Notes: generated by a model not told the origin, from the sequence alone. Numbered from the stretch's first letter, positions 40,019 through 49,588 are shown. The stretch: 64,000 nucleotides of DNA from Crocosphaera chwakensis CCY0110 (GCF_000169335.1 NZ_AAXW01000012.1:62001-126000); one strand, 5' to 3'. Program-made: numbers and translations.

Positions 40019-40816
40019 ATGACGAAACAATCAAAAATTAAGGCGATCGCTCTTTTGACAGATTTTGGCTTAAAAGATGGCTATGTAGGGATCATGAAAG
40101 GAGTCATAGCTGCTATTAATCCTAATATACCCATGATTGATCTGACTCACCATATTCCACCTCAGCAAATCTGGCCCGCTAGATTTTGTTTAATGAACGC
40201 CTATCTTTACTTTCCTAAAGATACGGTGTTTTTAGCGGTAGTTGACCCAGGAGTCGGTAGTCAGAGACGCAGTGTCGCCATTGAGTGTTCCCAGGGGTAT
40301 TTAGTGGGGCCTGATAACGGTTTATTTAGTGGTATTTTGGCGCAATATCAAGCAAAAAAAGCGGTATCTTTAACCAATACTGACTATTGGCGCGTTAAGG
40401 ATGTTAGTTTAACTTTTCATGGTCGAGATATTTTCGCCCCAGTTGCTGCTTATTTAGCCTCTGGCGTTCCTTTAGAAGCCCTAGGGGAAGTTATTTCTAT
40501 TGATAGTTTAATAGATTTTCCGTTACAATTTCCTCAAATTACAGACGAAAAGATACAAGGTTCCATTCAATATATTGATCATTTTGGCAATCTAATTACT
40601 AATATTTTGCCCCATCATGTTAAAAATAAAAATTGGTCAATTGTCATTAACAATCAAAAGATACAATCGGGTTTAACTTATAGCGATGTTCCCCTAGGAG
40701 AAATGATAACATTAATTGGTAGTCATGGCTGGATAGAAATTGCGATCAATGGAGGTAACGCACAAGAAAAAATGCAGCTTCAATGGGGAGATAAAATCAC
40801 CATTCTTTTTAAATAA
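40019..40816 (+). CDS. SAM hydroxide adenosyltransferase (DUF62)
   Basis: 265 aa from ATG 40019 (an ATG 15 bases earlier is possible). Family of SAM-cleaving enzymes related to fluorinase and chlorinase; DUF62 proteins convert SAM and water to adenosine and methionine. Seen: IALLTDFGLKDGYVGIMKGV, IDLTHHIPPQQIWPARFCL, FLAVVDPGVGSQRRSVAIE, GPDNGLFSGI, YIDHFGNLITNI. The active-site Asp-Arg-His water triad fits hydrolysis: D-P-G-V, R in SQRRSVA and TFHGRDIFAP. Full length. The adjacent permease gene begins 50 bases later. Confidence 0.9.
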   Translation: MTKQSKIKAIALLTDFGLKDGYVGIMKGVIAAINPNIPMIDLTHHIPPQQIWPARFCLMNAYLYFPKDTVFLAVVDPGVGSQRRSVAIECSQGYLVGPDNGLFSGILAQYQAKKAVSLTNTDYWRVKDVSLTFHGRDIFAPVAAYLASGVPLEALGEVISIDSLIDFPLQFPQITDEKIQGSIQYIDHFGNLITNILPHHVKNKNWSIVINNQKIQSGLTYSDVPLGEMITLIGSHGWIEIAINGGNAQEKMQLQWGDKITILFK

Positions 40817-40866
40817 ATTGATACCATTATTTATTAATTACTTGAATTATTGTTAACTTAAATAAT

Positions 40867-41781
40867 ATGAGTTTTACTAGCAACAAATCAAATCAAGAGA
40901 AGATTAGACAAAAAGAATGGAATTATATTTGGAAAAAATTTAAACGAGATCCTTTAGCTATTTTTGGATTAATAACTTTAACGATTATTATCATATCAGT
41001 GCTAATTGGACCATTTATTTATCAGGTTTCTATTGATGAAATTGACTTTTCTCAAGCCAGTAGTGTACCCAGTTTAGATCATCCTTTTGGAACCAACTCT
41101 CTAGGACAAGATATTTTAGCAAGGGTTTTTTTTGGTGGAAGAATTTCTCTCACTGTCGGAATTTTAGCTATGTTAGTTGCTATTTTTTTAGGAACAACCA
41201 TAGGAGCGATCGCAGGATTTTACGGAGGAATTGTTGATGGTTTATTGATGAGGTTAACGGATTTATTTTTAGCGTTGCCTCAGCTACCTTTGTTATTATT
41301 AGTCGTCTATTTATTTAGAGAACCCATTAAAAAAGTTGCCGGTCCAGAATTAGGAATTTTTGTCTTAGTTGTATTGGTTATTGGTGGACTCAATTGGATG
41401 TCCGTTGCACGACTGGTCAGAGGAAATGTTTTAAAATTAAGAGAAATGGAATTTGTCAAAGCAGCAGTTGTTTTAGGAGCAAAACCTAGCCGTATTATAT
41501 TAATTCATATTCTTCCTAATGTATTGAGTATTATCATAGTAGCAGCTACTTTAGGGGTAGGGAATGCTATTATTACCGAATCAACTTTAAGTTTTTTAGG
41601 ATTAGGATTTCCCCCTGATGTTCCCACTTGGGGTCAGATGTTATTCCAAGCAAAAGATTATTTAACCACTGCACCTCATATTGCTTTTTTTCCTGGTTTG
41701 GCTATCTTCTTGACCGTTTTAAGTATTAACTATATTGGAGATGGACTAAGAGATGCCTTTGATCCTAAAAATACAAAATAA
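40867..41781 (+). CDS. ABC transporter permease, DppC/OppC type
   Basis: 304 aa. One of two membrane subunits of a peptide or nickel-type ABC importer. N-terminal cytosolic leader and OppC_N part (WNYIWKKFKRDPLAIFGLIT), six helices, and the EAA loop FVKAAVVLGAKPSRIILIHI, then LPN, that contacts the ATPase. GTNSLGQDILARVFFGG is the DppC signature. The partner genes (dppB, ATPases, binding protein) are not next to it; in many cyanobacteria they are scattered. Substrate unknown. Confidence 0.88.
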   Translation: MSFTSNKSNQEKIRQKEWNYIWKKFKRDPLAIFGLITLTIIIISVLIGPFIYQVSIDEIDFSQASSVPSLDHPFGTNSLGQDILARVFFGGRISLTVGILAMLVAIFLGTTIGAIAGFYGGIVDGLLMRLTDLFLALPQLPLLLLVVYLFREPIKKVAGPELGIFVLVVLVIGGLNWMSVARLVRGNVLKLREMEFVKAAVVLGAKPSRIILIHILPNVLSIIIVAATLGVGNAIITESTLSFLGLGFPPDVPTWGQMLFQAKDYLTTAPHIAFFPGLAIFLTVLSINYIGDGLRDAFDPKNTK

Positions 41782-42009
41782 TCTCAACTATACCTATTAT
41801 GTTACTGGTTTAATCAATACAAAGCAAAACATAAATTTTGGTGGTTGAAATTTTTATAAAAAGCGGACAAATTAGGACATATTCTACTTAGACTTGAGCA
41901 AAGTAACATTTAACCTAACTAATAACTGGTAAGCGATGCCTAATCGTTGTTCATAAGATACAATGAGGCATCAACTTTCAAGATTCTCTATAAAATAAAC
42001 CTATTATCA

Positions 42010-43143
42010 ATGATCGTATCCTCAAAAACTATCCCTTTTGTCGATTTAACTCTACAACATCAACCCATACAAGCTGACATTGAACAAGCCATATCCACAG
42101 TGGTTCAACGGGGAGATTTTATTCTAGGAAAAACCTTAAAAGAATTTGAAGCAGAATTCGCTCAAGCTAGTGGTGTTAAATACGGTGTGGGAGTAGCTTC
42201 AGGAACTGATGCGATCGCTTTAGGATTACAAGCTTGTGGCATTACTCAGGGGGATGATGTCTTAGTTCCAGCTAATACCTTTATTGCCACAGTAATGGGA
42301 GTCATTCAAGCAGGAGCTACTCCTATTTTAGTTGATTGCGATCCTCATACGGCTCTGATTGATTTAAACTTAGCTGCCAAAGCCATTACCCCTAAAACAA
42401 AAGCAATTCTCCCTGTTCATTTATACGGTCAAATGGTATCCCCAAGGGCGTTATTAGACTTTGCCCAAGTTCATGATTTAATTATATTTGAAGATGCTGC
42501 CCAGGCACATTTAGCCCAACGAGAAGGTTATAAGGCTGGATCAGTGGGTATGGCGGCAGCCTTTAGCTTTTATCCGAGTAAAAATTTAGGGGCCTTTGGT
42601 AACGGGGGAATGCTAATTACCTCTGATGAAGACGTTGCTCAGAGGGTTCGTACTTTACGGAATTATGGCGCGCCAAAAAAATATTACCATACAGAAGTCG
42701 GTAAAAATAGTCGTTTAGACACCTTACAAGCAGCCATTTTACAAGTCAAACTCCCCTATTTGCCTCAATGGAATCAATTGAGAAATCAAGCAGGACAAAT
42801 TTATGATCAAGGGTTAAAATCAGGGGAAGATAAGGGAATAATTACTATTAAAAATCTGAGCCAAGAGGGTCATGTTTATCATCTCTATGTTATTCGTATT
42901 AACAAAGATTGTTCTATGTCTCGTGACCAGGTACAACAGTTCCTGGCAGAACGAGGTATTCAAACCGGCATCCATTATCCCATTCCTTGCCACTTACAAC
43001 CTGCTTATAAAAGCTTAGGGTATCAATTAGGAGATTTTCCTCAAGCTGAGATGCTTTGTGAGCAAATTTTATCCTTACCTATGTATCCTGGTATTACGTC
43101 AGACCAAATTGCTTGGGTGATTGAACAATTATCGTTAATTTAA
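42010..43143 (+). CDS. DegT/DnrJ/EryC1/StrS-family aminotransferase
   Basis: 377 aa from ATG 42010 (an upstream ATG at 41947 would add 21 residues with no family match). PLP-dependent sugar aminotransferase that makes amino sugars for surface polysaccharides. Seen: PFVDLTLQHQPIQADIEQAI, GDFILGKTLKEFEAEFA, VGVASGTDAIALGLQACG, ILPVHLYGQMVSPRAL, FEDAAQAHLA, and FSFYPSKNLGAFGNGG with the PLP-binding Lys. It sits 35 bases before the cyanoexosortase gene, suggesting a link to exopolysaccharide or surface-protein export. Confidence 0.93.
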   Translation: MIVSSKTIPFVDLTLQHQPIQADIEQAISTVVQRGDFILGKTLKEFEAEFAQASGVKYGVGVASGTDAIALGLQACGITQGDDVLVPANTFIATVMGVIQAGATPILVDCDPHTALIDLNLAAKAITPKTKAILPVHLYGQMVSPRALLDFAQVHDLIIFEDAAQAHLAQREGYKAGSVGMAAAFSFYPSKNLGAFGNGGMLITSDEDVAQRVRTLRNYGAPKKYYHTEVGKNSRLDTLQAAILQVKLPYLPQWNQLRNQAGQIYDQGLKSGEDKGIITIKNLSQEGHVYHLYVIRINKDCSMSRDQVQQFLAERGIQTGIHYPIPCHLQPAYKSLGYQLGDFPQAEMLCEQILSLPMYPGITSDQIAWVIEQLSLI

Positions 43144-43178
43144 GTAATTTATAGTTAATATTAATTAGGTTAGTAAAA

Positions 43179-44114
43179 ATGCAAACAACTTCCAAAATTA
43201 ATCCATTTATTGAACGAAATTTAGGCAATGTCTTGATAATTGCTTTTTTAACTGTTCTTTATGCTCCGCTTATTTTTTTCTGGTATGATGGCTGGTTAAA
43301 TAAAAGTATTAATATTGATCACGAATATTTTAGTCATGCCATCATTGGCTTTCCCTACGCTGCCTATATCATTTTTGGAAGAAATCGCCAAAAGTGGCAA
43401 AAACTACCTAATAAAATTCATCCCCTCGGTGGCTTTTTTCTTGCCCTAGGATTAGCTTTTTATATCACAGGAACGAGAGAATTAGTTTCTTTATCTTTCC
43501 CTATTGTGATTACAGGAATTATACTCTGGTTAAAAGGAATACCTGGATTAAAACTGAACTGGTTTCCTCTAGTTTTAATTTTCTTGGGAACACCGAACGC
43601 TATTCCCTATTTAATCACTCCTTATACCTTACCCTTACAAAAATTTATTGCTTCAGTTGCTTGGTTTCTATTAACACTATTGGGTATCAATACACAAGTA
43701 GATGGAATTTATCTTTATGTCAATAACATCCCCGTGGAAGTGGCTCCTTATTGTGCTGGTTTAAAAATGCTCTTTACCAGTTTATATGTCACCCTTTTAT
43801 TATTAGACTGGACGGGTAATCTTAAAAATAAAGGACGAGTGATTACTTTATTAGTATCAGCCGTGACCATTAGTGTTACAGCTAATATTATCCGTAATAC
43901 CTTCTTAGCGGTTTTTCATGGTAATGGTATGGATAAGGCTTTTGATATTCTCCACGAGGGTTGGGGAGGAGACCTTTACTCTGTGGGAATGTTAGGAACT
44001 ATTGTTGGAACCAATTGGTTACTTGATCGTTTTTCAGAAAATTCTAAAGTTGTAGAAGAGGTCAATAATGATAATCTTGATGAACAGTTTGATCACCAAA
44101 ATGATCCCCAATAA
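43179..44114 (+). CDS. crtB: Cyanoexosortase B
   Basis: 311 aa, about 8 membrane helices. A membrane transpeptidase-like enzyme that recognises PEP-CTERM tails and releases or attaches surface proteins. Catalytic residues expected for exosortases are seen: Cys in VEVAPYCAGLKMLFTSLYV, Arg in ANIIRNTFLAVFHGNG, and His in DILHEGWGGDLYSVGML. The name crtB refers to the cyanobacterial exosortase class and not to phytoene synthase. The C-terminal hydrophilic tail (about 290-311) overlaps the next gene. A PEP-CTERM gene, now broken, is present at 11613. Confidence 0.88.
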   Translation: MQTTSKINPFIERNLGNVLIIAFLTVLYAPLIFFWYDGWLNKSINIDHEYFSHAIIGFPYAAYIIFGRNRQKWQKLPNKIHPLGGFFLALGLAFYITGTRELVSLSFPIVITGIILWLKGIPGLKLNWFPLVLIFLGTPNAIPYLITPYTLPLQKFIASVAWFLLTLLGINTQVDGIYLYVNNIPVEVAPYCAGLKMLFTSLYVTLLLLDWTGNLKNKGRVITLLVSAVTISVTANIIRNTFLAVFHGNGMDKAFDILHEGWGGDLYSVGMLGTIVGTNWLLDRFSENSKVVEEVNNDNLDEQFDHQNDPQ

Positions 44115-44811
44115 GGATATGTTTAAATTTAAAAAAGGACTGTTTACTTCTCAAGTTGTTATCCTATGTCTTTTAGGTTTAGCTATCATATTTGTAGCGG
44201 TTCCTAACTACTTGACTCAACAATGGTCTTGGTCTGAATTACCTCGTGTTCCAGAAGTTGCTCAGATGAGAAAGATCCCTGAAACATCATTAAACTTCAC
44301 AGGATGGACAACCCTCGGTCAAAAAGAACTCTCAATAAATAATTATCCTTGGTCATTTCAAGTTATTGAAAAATCAGGACAAAAGCCAGTTGTTATTGCT
44401 TTGAAAGGGCAAAAATATTACAAAGATCATCCAGAAGTAGAATGGGTTGATTTACAAGGGATAGAAAAATGGAAAAGTGATAGTTCTCAAACCCTCAAAT
44501 TTCCCTCAGAAATAGAGCCAAATCATTCAATTACGGCTCGTTGGTTTCAAGCTTGGAATCAAAAAACTTATGCTGTACTTCAATGGTATGCTTGGCCAGG
44601 TGGAGGTCATCATTCACCCTCTCAGTGGTTTTTAGCTGATCAAAAAGCACAATTAAAAAATAAAAGGGTTCCCTGGGTTGCTGTTTCGATTAAAATTCCG
44701 ATGGAAGCTTTAGGAAACCTAAAGGATATGGAATCTTTAGCCAAATCATTAGGTCAAGAAGTGCAAAAAGCCTTAGAAAAAGAGGTTTTTATCGATAAAA
44801 GTCAATCTTAA
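44101..44811 (+). CDS. Cyanoexosortase B-associated protein
   Basis: About 236 aa if it starts at ATG 44101 (MIPNKDMFKFKKG); ATG 44119 (MFKFKKG) or 44080 are alternatives. One membrane helix near the N-terminus (VVILCLLGLAIIFVAVPNYL) then an extracytoplasmic domain: LPRVPEVAQMRKIPETSLNF, TGWTTLGQKELSINNYPWSF, and AVLQWYAWPGGGHHSPSQWF. Cyanoexosortase B systems have an associated protein of this kind immediately downstream. It overlaps the exosortase stop, so coupling is likely. Role in sorting is inferred from position. Confidence 0.75.
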   Translation: MIPNKDMFKFKKGLFTSQVVILCLLGLAIIFVAVPNYLTQQWSWSELPRVPEVAQMRKIPETSLNFTGWTTLGQKELSINNYPWSFQVIEKSGQKPVVIALKGQKYYKDHPEVEWVDLQGIEKWKSDSSQTLKFPSEIEPNHSITARWFQAWNQKTYAVLQWYAWPGGGHHSPSQWFLADQKAQLKNKRVPWVAVSIKIPMEALGNLKDMESLAKSLGQEVQKALEKEVFIDKSQS

Positions 44812-44818
44812 TAACAAA

Positions 44819-45016
44819 TTATCGTCCGATTTTTTGGGCTTGATTAACAACCACGCCACTAACAAAACGGCCATAATTTTGAAGACGATCTTGTTGTCCC
44901 AACCGATCAGGATGCTTAAAAAGATCACCTAATCCAGTGATCATCATGGCTAAGGTTGCCATAAGAATTAAATAGTTACGAAAAATGGTAATTTTTTTAG
45001 TATCAGTTGATAGCAT
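44819..45016 (-). CDS. Small membrane protein of unknown function
   Basis: 65 aa on the opposite strand. One hydrophobic helix (NYLILMATLAMMITGLGDLF) then a polar, Gln/Arg-rich tail (RLGQQDRLQNYGRFVSGVVV). Convergent with the exosortase partner, 7 bases away. Composition and start (ATG 45016) look reasonable; no family recognised. Confidence 0.5.
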   Translation of the reverse strand: MLSTDTKKITIFRNYLILMATLAMMITGLGDLFKHPDRLGQQDRLQNYGRFVSGVVVNQAQKIGR

Positions 45017-45273
45017 TTAAAATCTCTTATTTTTATTTTCAAACAGGGATAAATTGAAGTAGATAAAATTGTAAATATAGTTAGCCTTAAAAATTGCTTA
45101 CTAGCATAACACTTTTATACAAATTTGGCCAGAGAGTTTTCTGGTAATCTAAAATGTTAATAAATTAAGTATTTTTACTGATGGTTAATATCTAAGTGTA
45201 CTTGCTTTCTGCTCTCATCCCTTCTATCGTTGAGAAGATATCTTTAAAATAAAAGGTTTTTCGATTGGATAAA

Positions 45274-46080
45274 ATGGAACAATTTTGGTCTGAGGTCTTA
45301 AACTTTTGTAAAAAGACCACAACAGCGATCGCAGACACCTTAATAGAAGAAGCAGGAAATGTTTCCCCAAATGCAAAAGACGATGGTTCTCTGGTCACAT
45401 CAGCCGATCACTGGGCCGATCAAACCATTCGAGAGGCGATCGCCTCACAATTTCCTACTCACGGAATTTTAACTGAAGAAACCACTCATATTTTTCCTGA
45501 TCAAGATTGGTGTTGGATCGTTGATCCCATCGATGGAACCACCAACTTTACCAGAGGCGTTCCCATCTGGGCCATTTCTTTGGGTTTGCTCTATCGTGGA
45601 ACCCCAGTATTTGGGTTTGTCTATCTTCCCCCCCTCAAACAGTCTTTTTACGGTTATTGGTACGGAGACTCAGGATTAACAGGACCAACAGGAGCCTATT
45701 GTAACGGTCAACCCATTACCACCAGTGAAGACACCCCTAGCAAAAGTCATCTATTTAATCTTTGTGCGCGCAGTCTCAAGGTGTTGCAAAAGCCTTTTCC
45801 TTGTAAAATTCGTATGATTGGAGTAGCTAGTTATAATCTATTATTGGTAGCTTCTGGTGCTGCAGTAGGAGGCGTGGAAGCAACCCCTAAAATTTGGGAT
45901 ATTGCAGCCGTTTGGGTCATTGTTCAAGCAGCCGGAGGGAGTTTTATTTTCTTAGAAAATACTGCTTTTTTCCCTTTAACCATTGGTGAAAACTATGGTA
46001 AAAAATCAATTCCTTCTTTAGTTGTTAATCAGTCTAAGTTTATTTCTTTATTTAAACCGTTAGTTGAATGTGTTTTGTAA
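45274..46080 (+). CDS. Inositol monophosphatase family protein
   Basis: 268 aa from ATG 45274 (an in-frame TTG nine bases upstream is weaker). Mg-dependent phosphatase of the IMPase fold; substrates can be inositol phosphate, histidinol phosphate or FBP. Seen: GSLVTSADHWADQTIREAIA, HGILTEETTHIFPDQDWCWI, VDPIDGTTNFTRGVPIWAIS (metal-binding DPIDGTT) and ATPKIWDIAAVWVIVQAAGG. The last is the C-terminal metal motif WDIAAVWVI. Its stop is followed immediately by the ATG of the alpha/beta hydrolase. Confidence 0.9.
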   Translation: MEQFWSEVLNFCKKTTTAIADTLIEEAGNVSPNAKDDGSLVTSADHWADQTIREAIASQFPTHGILTEETTHIFPDQDWCWIVDPIDGTTNFTRGVPIWAISLGLLYRGTPVFGFVYLPPLKQSFYGYWYGDSGLTGPTGAYCNGQPITTSEDTPSKSHLFNLCARSLKVLQKPFPCKIRMIGVASYNLLLVASGAAVGGVEATPKIWDIAAVWVIVQAAGGSFIFLENTAFFPLTIGENYGKKSIPSLVVNQSKFISLFKPLVECVL

Positions 46081-46917
46081 ATGGTTGAACGGAAAAATAT
46101 TAAACTATCTCAAGTGGAATTGTCCTATCTCGAATGGAATCAAGGGACAGAACCTTTGTTATTATTACATGGGTTAGTGGATCATGCTTTTGTCTGGTCT
46201 AGTTTAGGGGATTATTTAGCTGAAGATTATCATATTGTCGCCCCGGATCTTCGGGGTCATGGAGAAAGTAGTAAACCGAAAAAAGGCTACAAATTTTCAG
46301 ATTATATTGCTGATTTAAACCAATTTATGGATTATTTGGGTTGGCAATCCGCTCATATAATTTCTCATTCTTGGTCGGCTAAATTAGCAGCAATTTGGGT
46401 AACGAAACAACCAGAAAGGTTTAGAAATTTAATTTTAATTGATCCTTTTTTTATTGATAAAATGCCTTCATGGTTTAAAGTAACTTTCCCTATTCTCTAC
46501 AAAACCTTACCGTTTTTGAAAGTAATTGGCCCATTCAACAGCTACGAAGAAGCAGAAACCTTAGCCCGTGGATTGAAACAATATCAAGGTTGGACTCCTT
46601 TACAACAGCAAGTATTTAAGTTAGGAATGGAAGAAAAAGAACAAGGGAAATGGGGAAGTAAATTTATTAAACAAGCCAGAGATGAAATTTTTGAAGAAGT
46701 GATGAAATATGCAGGACTCACTGAAGATATTGATATTCCTACGTTATTTATTAAACCCGAAAAAGGACTGAATCGAACAGCATGGCAACTGAAGCCCTAT
46801 AAAACTTATTTAAAACAGTTAGAAATTGCCGAAGTCCCTGGAAACCATTGGGCTTTTCTAGTTGAACCCACTCCCTTTAATGAAACTGTTAAAGGCTTTT
46901 TATCCAAATTTAATTAA
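46081..46917 (+). CDS. Alpha/beta hydrolase
   Basis: 278 aa. Hydrolase of unknown substrate. Oxyanion-hole HGLVDHAFVW, APDLRGHGESSKP, nucleophile elbow IISHSWSAKLA (S-H-S-W-S, Ser as nucleophile), the acid likely in PTLFIKPEKG, and catalytic His in GNHWAFLVEPTPF. The ATG directly abuts the IMPase stop (TAAATG), so the two are certainly co-transcribed and probably translationally coupled. No signal peptide, so cytosolic. Confidence 0.88.
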   Translation: MVERKNIKLSQVELSYLEWNQGTEPLLLLHGLVDHAFVWSSLGDYLAEDYHIVAPDLRGHGESSKPKKGYKFSDYIADLNQFMDYLGWQSAHIISHSWSAKLAAIWVTKQPERFRNLILIDPFFIDKMPSWFKVTFPILYKTLPFLKVIGPFNSYEEAETLARGLKQYQGWTPLQQQVFKLGMEEKEQGKWGSKFIKQARDEIFEEVMKYAGLTEDIDIPTLFIKPEKGLNRTAWQLKPYKTYLKQLEIAEVPGNHWAFLVEPTPFNETVKGFLSKFN

Positions 46918-46964
46918 TTAGATCGCTTCTTACTCTAATCAGATTAATTTTTAATTTCTTACTA

Positions 46965-47006
46965 TTACCTGTTCCCCGTTGCCTATTGCCTATTGCCTAT
47001 TGCCTA
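46965..47006. repeat. Short tandem repeats (TGCCTAT x3-4)
   Basis: GTTCCCCGTTGCCTATTGCC followed by TATTGCCTATTGCC: at least three exact 7-bp TGCCTAT units and variants, between the hydrolase and the response regulator. Confidence 0.7.
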
Positions 47007-47138
47007 AAAGCGATCCCCCGTGTACCTCACAAGATAAGAGAACTGCTATAAGATTGTTATGTTAACTAGGCAATCAGGGTAACATAAGCTATAGCTTGAG
47101 AATTTTCCCAATAATAACAAGAGGTTAAATAGATACCG

Positions 47139-47555
47139 ATGACCACAGTTTTGATTGTAGAAGATGATCCGATTAATCTTCGTGTCTTCTCAAAAATTCT
47201 CACCAAACGAGGGGGTTTAACTGTTAAAGGGACAGAAGACGTAGAAGAGGTGATGAAAATTGCCAAAGGAGGGGAAGTTGATATTATTCTGATGGATGTG
47301 TCTCTTTCCCATAGTGTTTATAAAGGGAAATCGGTTGATGGGATCAAAATTACCCAATTTCTCAAAGCTGATCCCAAAACCGCTAATTTACCCGTAATTT
47401 TAGTAACTGCCCACGCTATGGAAGGCGATCGCGAACATTTCCTAGAAAAAAGCGGGGCTGATGGTTATATCTCTAAACCGGTGGTCGATCACGAACAATT
47501 CGTTAATCAGATTTTAACCACCATCACCAATCATCCTAAAACAGAAAAGGTTTAG
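47139..47555 (+). CDS. Single-domain response regulator
   Basis: 138 aa with a CheY-like receiver only, no output domain. VLIVEDDPINLRVFSKIL (acidic pair), the phospho-accepting Asp in IILMDVSLSHS, Thr/Ser in VILVTAHAM and Lys in GYISKPV are in place. An unusual loop after the Asp (SLSHSVYKGKSVDGIKI) resembles DivK-like regulators with an inserted basic segment. The partner histidine kinase is not in the window. Start ATG 47139. Confidence 0.9.
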   Translation: MTTVLIVEDDPINLRVFSKILTKRGGLTVKGTEDVEEVMKIAKGGEVDIILMDVSLSHSVYKGKSVDGIKITQFLKADPKTANLPVILVTAHAMEGDREHFLEKSGADGYISKPVVDHEQFVNQILTTITNHPKTEKV

Positions 47556-47574
47556 GGAAAAGATCCCCATTTTA

Positions 47575-48501
47575 TTACTGATCCCTGGTCTGTTCTTCAT
47601 TTTCTGTCGTTGTAGAAGACTCTCCTTCTAGTTGAGTGAGAACTGATCGCATCTGAGGGGTCGTCAAAAAGGTTTGGGTATCTTTGAGTAATTTTTCTCC
47701 CCAGAGATTGTCTTTTAGATGTTGCAGTTCTGCATAATTACTATCTAATTCTAAGGCAGTTTCTCCGAATTCAAGTCCTTGTTGTTTTTGCCCTTGAACA
47801 TACAAAGCAACCCCTAAAGCTAATTTAGGTTCTGCTTGTTCAGGATCAATTTCTAGGGCTTTTTCCCAATGTTGGATCGCTTCTTTAATATTTCCCTGTT
47901 CGTACTTAATTAAACCAATGTTATTAATAGCTGGCCAAAAATCTTCTTGTTGATCAACTGCTTTTTGATAAACGGCGATCGCTTCCCCCATGCGACCTAG
48001 TTTAAAATAAGCATTTCCTAAGTCAAACTGCGCTGAAGGGACATCAGATTTTATCTTTAATCCTTCTTCTAATTCGGTGGCCGCTTGTTGATATTTCCCT
48101 TGTTGAAAATAAGCATTTCCTAGGGTAAATTTAATGCCCACTTCTTCGGGTTGTAGGGCTAAGGCTTTTTCTAAAGCCGTTACCCCTGGGTCTAACTCTT
48201 GTTTAATAATATATAACGTTCCTAAAATAAACCAAGGTTGATACTCATTTGGGGCTAACTGAGTGGCTAGTTTTGCCCGTGATAAGGCTAACTCATGTTG
48301 TTGAAAGCGGATCAATTGGGCCGCTTCTTCAGCCACTTGTAAGCCTTGCTCTTTCAATTCTTCTGCATTTAGTTGAGGGGTGTAGGGTAGAAGCATTTGT
48401 CCCATAACCGGAACACTGAACTGCCAAACTCCCACACTCACCAATAAAGATAGTAACCAATTACGTTTAAACACAGTTTGATCTCTAAGTTTGTTTAACA
48501 T
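47575..48501 (-). CDS. TPR protein
   Basis: 308 aa. N-terminal basic region and one hydrophobic stretch (WLLSLLVSVGVWQFSVPVMG, about residues 16-35) that could be a signal or anchor. Six TPR motifs follow (about 65-275), for example AVTALEKALALQPEEVGIKF, TLGNAYFQQGKYQQAATELE, PAINNIGLIKYEQGNIKEAI. The tail is acidic and polar. TPR domains bind other proteins; the partner is unknown. Convergent with the response regulator. Confidence 0.85.
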   Translation of the reverse strand: MLNKLRDQTVFKRNWLLSLLVSVGVWQFSVPVMGQMLLPYTPQLNAEELKEQGLQVAEEAAQLIRFQQHELALSRAKLATQLAPNEYQPWFILGTLYIIKQELDPGVTALEKALALQPEEVGIKFTLGNAYFQQGKYQQAATELEEGLKIKSDVPSAQFDLGNAYFKLGRMGEAIAVYQKAVDQQEDFWPAINNIGLIKYEQGNIKEAIQHWEKALEIDPEQAEPKLALGVALYVQGQKQQGLEFGETALELDSNYAELQHLKDNLWGEKLLKDTQTFLTTPQMRSVLTQLEGESSTTTENEEQTRDQ

Positions 48502-48574
48502 TGTGCGCCTTTCCTAGTGTAGAGGAAAAAGATATGATTAGTGATTGCCACAATAAATCATTAAGGTTAAAAAG

Positions 48575-49588
48575 TTATCCAACTTGGGATTTTTTATATT
48601 CAATCAGCGTGGCTGGTTGACCTTGCAATTTTTTCAACCAATACTTAAATTGACCAATAATTTGAGGAAATTTGCCTAAAACACAGAAGAAAGCATATAA
48701 ACGGCTATGGGACTTGCTATCCCCACAAGCGCAACGATATCGATAAATACGCCATCCTAACAGGGGATACCCTATCAATAAAATCAGGCTTAAACCGTAT
48801 GTCCACCAAGCTAACCCCAAAGCCATTACGGGTAAAATCAACCCCCATAACCAATTACTAATCCCCTGACGTACCATATACTTTTCAGGGGTGAAACCGT
48901 ACATGGCCATTCCCTGAGCAATAGCCCAACCACTTCGCACCATACGGGACCACCATTGACTAAACTGAGTCATGTCTGCATCATGATAGGTCATATCGTG
49001 GTCTAAACGCCAAATTTTCCATCCTTGGCCACGTAAACGGATGCACATTTCTGGTTCTTCCCCACAAATTAAGCTATCATTGAATCCCTTTACCTGTTGG
49101 AGTGCTTCGACTCTCATCAACGCATCACCCCCACAAGCATTGGCTTCTCCGATGGGGGTATTCCATTCCATATCCGCTAAACGGTTATAAGCAGTCGCAT
49201 CGGGAAATTTTTCTTTTCTTCTACCACAAACAATGGCTAAAGTTGGGTTTTGGTCTAATTTCTCTAAAGCCTTTTCTATCCATCCATCAGCTAGGGTACA
49301 ATCTCCATCCATAAATTGAACGTAGGTAAGGTTAGGATATTGTTTGAGTAGCCATGTAAATCCTGTATTACGGCCTCTAGCTGCTGTAAAAGGGCGATCG
49401 CTATCTAGAGAAATTACTGATACTCCTAAGGATTTTGCTGTTTCTATACTGCCATCGGTTGAGCCAGAATCAACATACATAATTGGAGCATTATCATACT
49501 TTTTAGTCTCATTAATAACAGATTTTAAACAACTGATTAAGCGTTGTCCTTCGTTTCTTCCAATGATCACAAATCCTAATTCAGACAT
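48575..49588 (-). CDS. Glycosyltransferase family 2, membrane-associated
   Basis: 337 aa. N-terminal GT-A fold: GFVIIGRNEGQRLISCLKSV, MYVDSGSTDGSIETAKSLGV, metal-binding DGDC in VQFMDGDCTLADGW, CGGDALMRVEALQQV, CGEEPEMCIRLRGQGWKIWR. One or two membrane helices near the C-terminus (WLWGLILPVMALGLAWWTYG) tether it. Family 2 enzymes build surface polysaccharides or glycolipids from nucleotide sugars. Start ATG 49588. Confidence 0.9.
   Translation of the reverse strand: MSELGFVIIGRNEGQRLISCLKSVINETKKYDNAPIMYVDSGSTDGSIETAKSLGVSVISLDSDRPFTAARGRNTGFTWLLKQYPNLTYVQFMDGDCTLADGWIEKALEKLDQNPTLAIVCGRRKEKFPDATAYNRLADMEWNTPIGEANACGGDALMRVEALQQVKGFNDSLICGEEPEMCIRLRGQGWKIWRLDHDMTYHDADMTQFSQWWSRMVRSGWAIAQGMAMYGFTPEKYMVRQGISNWLWGLILPVMALGLAWWTYGLSLILLIGYPLLGWRIYRYRCACGDSKSHSRLYAFFCVLGKFPQIIGQFKYWLKKLQGQPATLIEYKKSQVG

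Noticed and set aside
42010..43143. hupL excision element or nif genes
   Set aside because: I looked for both. hupL is continuous, and no nif gene or xisC recombinase is present anywhere in the window. Diazotrophy is inferred only from hupSL.
43179..44114. Phytoene synthase (also called crtB)
   Set aside because: The protein is a polytopic membrane protein with exosortase Cys/Arg/His motifs, not a prenyl-synthase fold.
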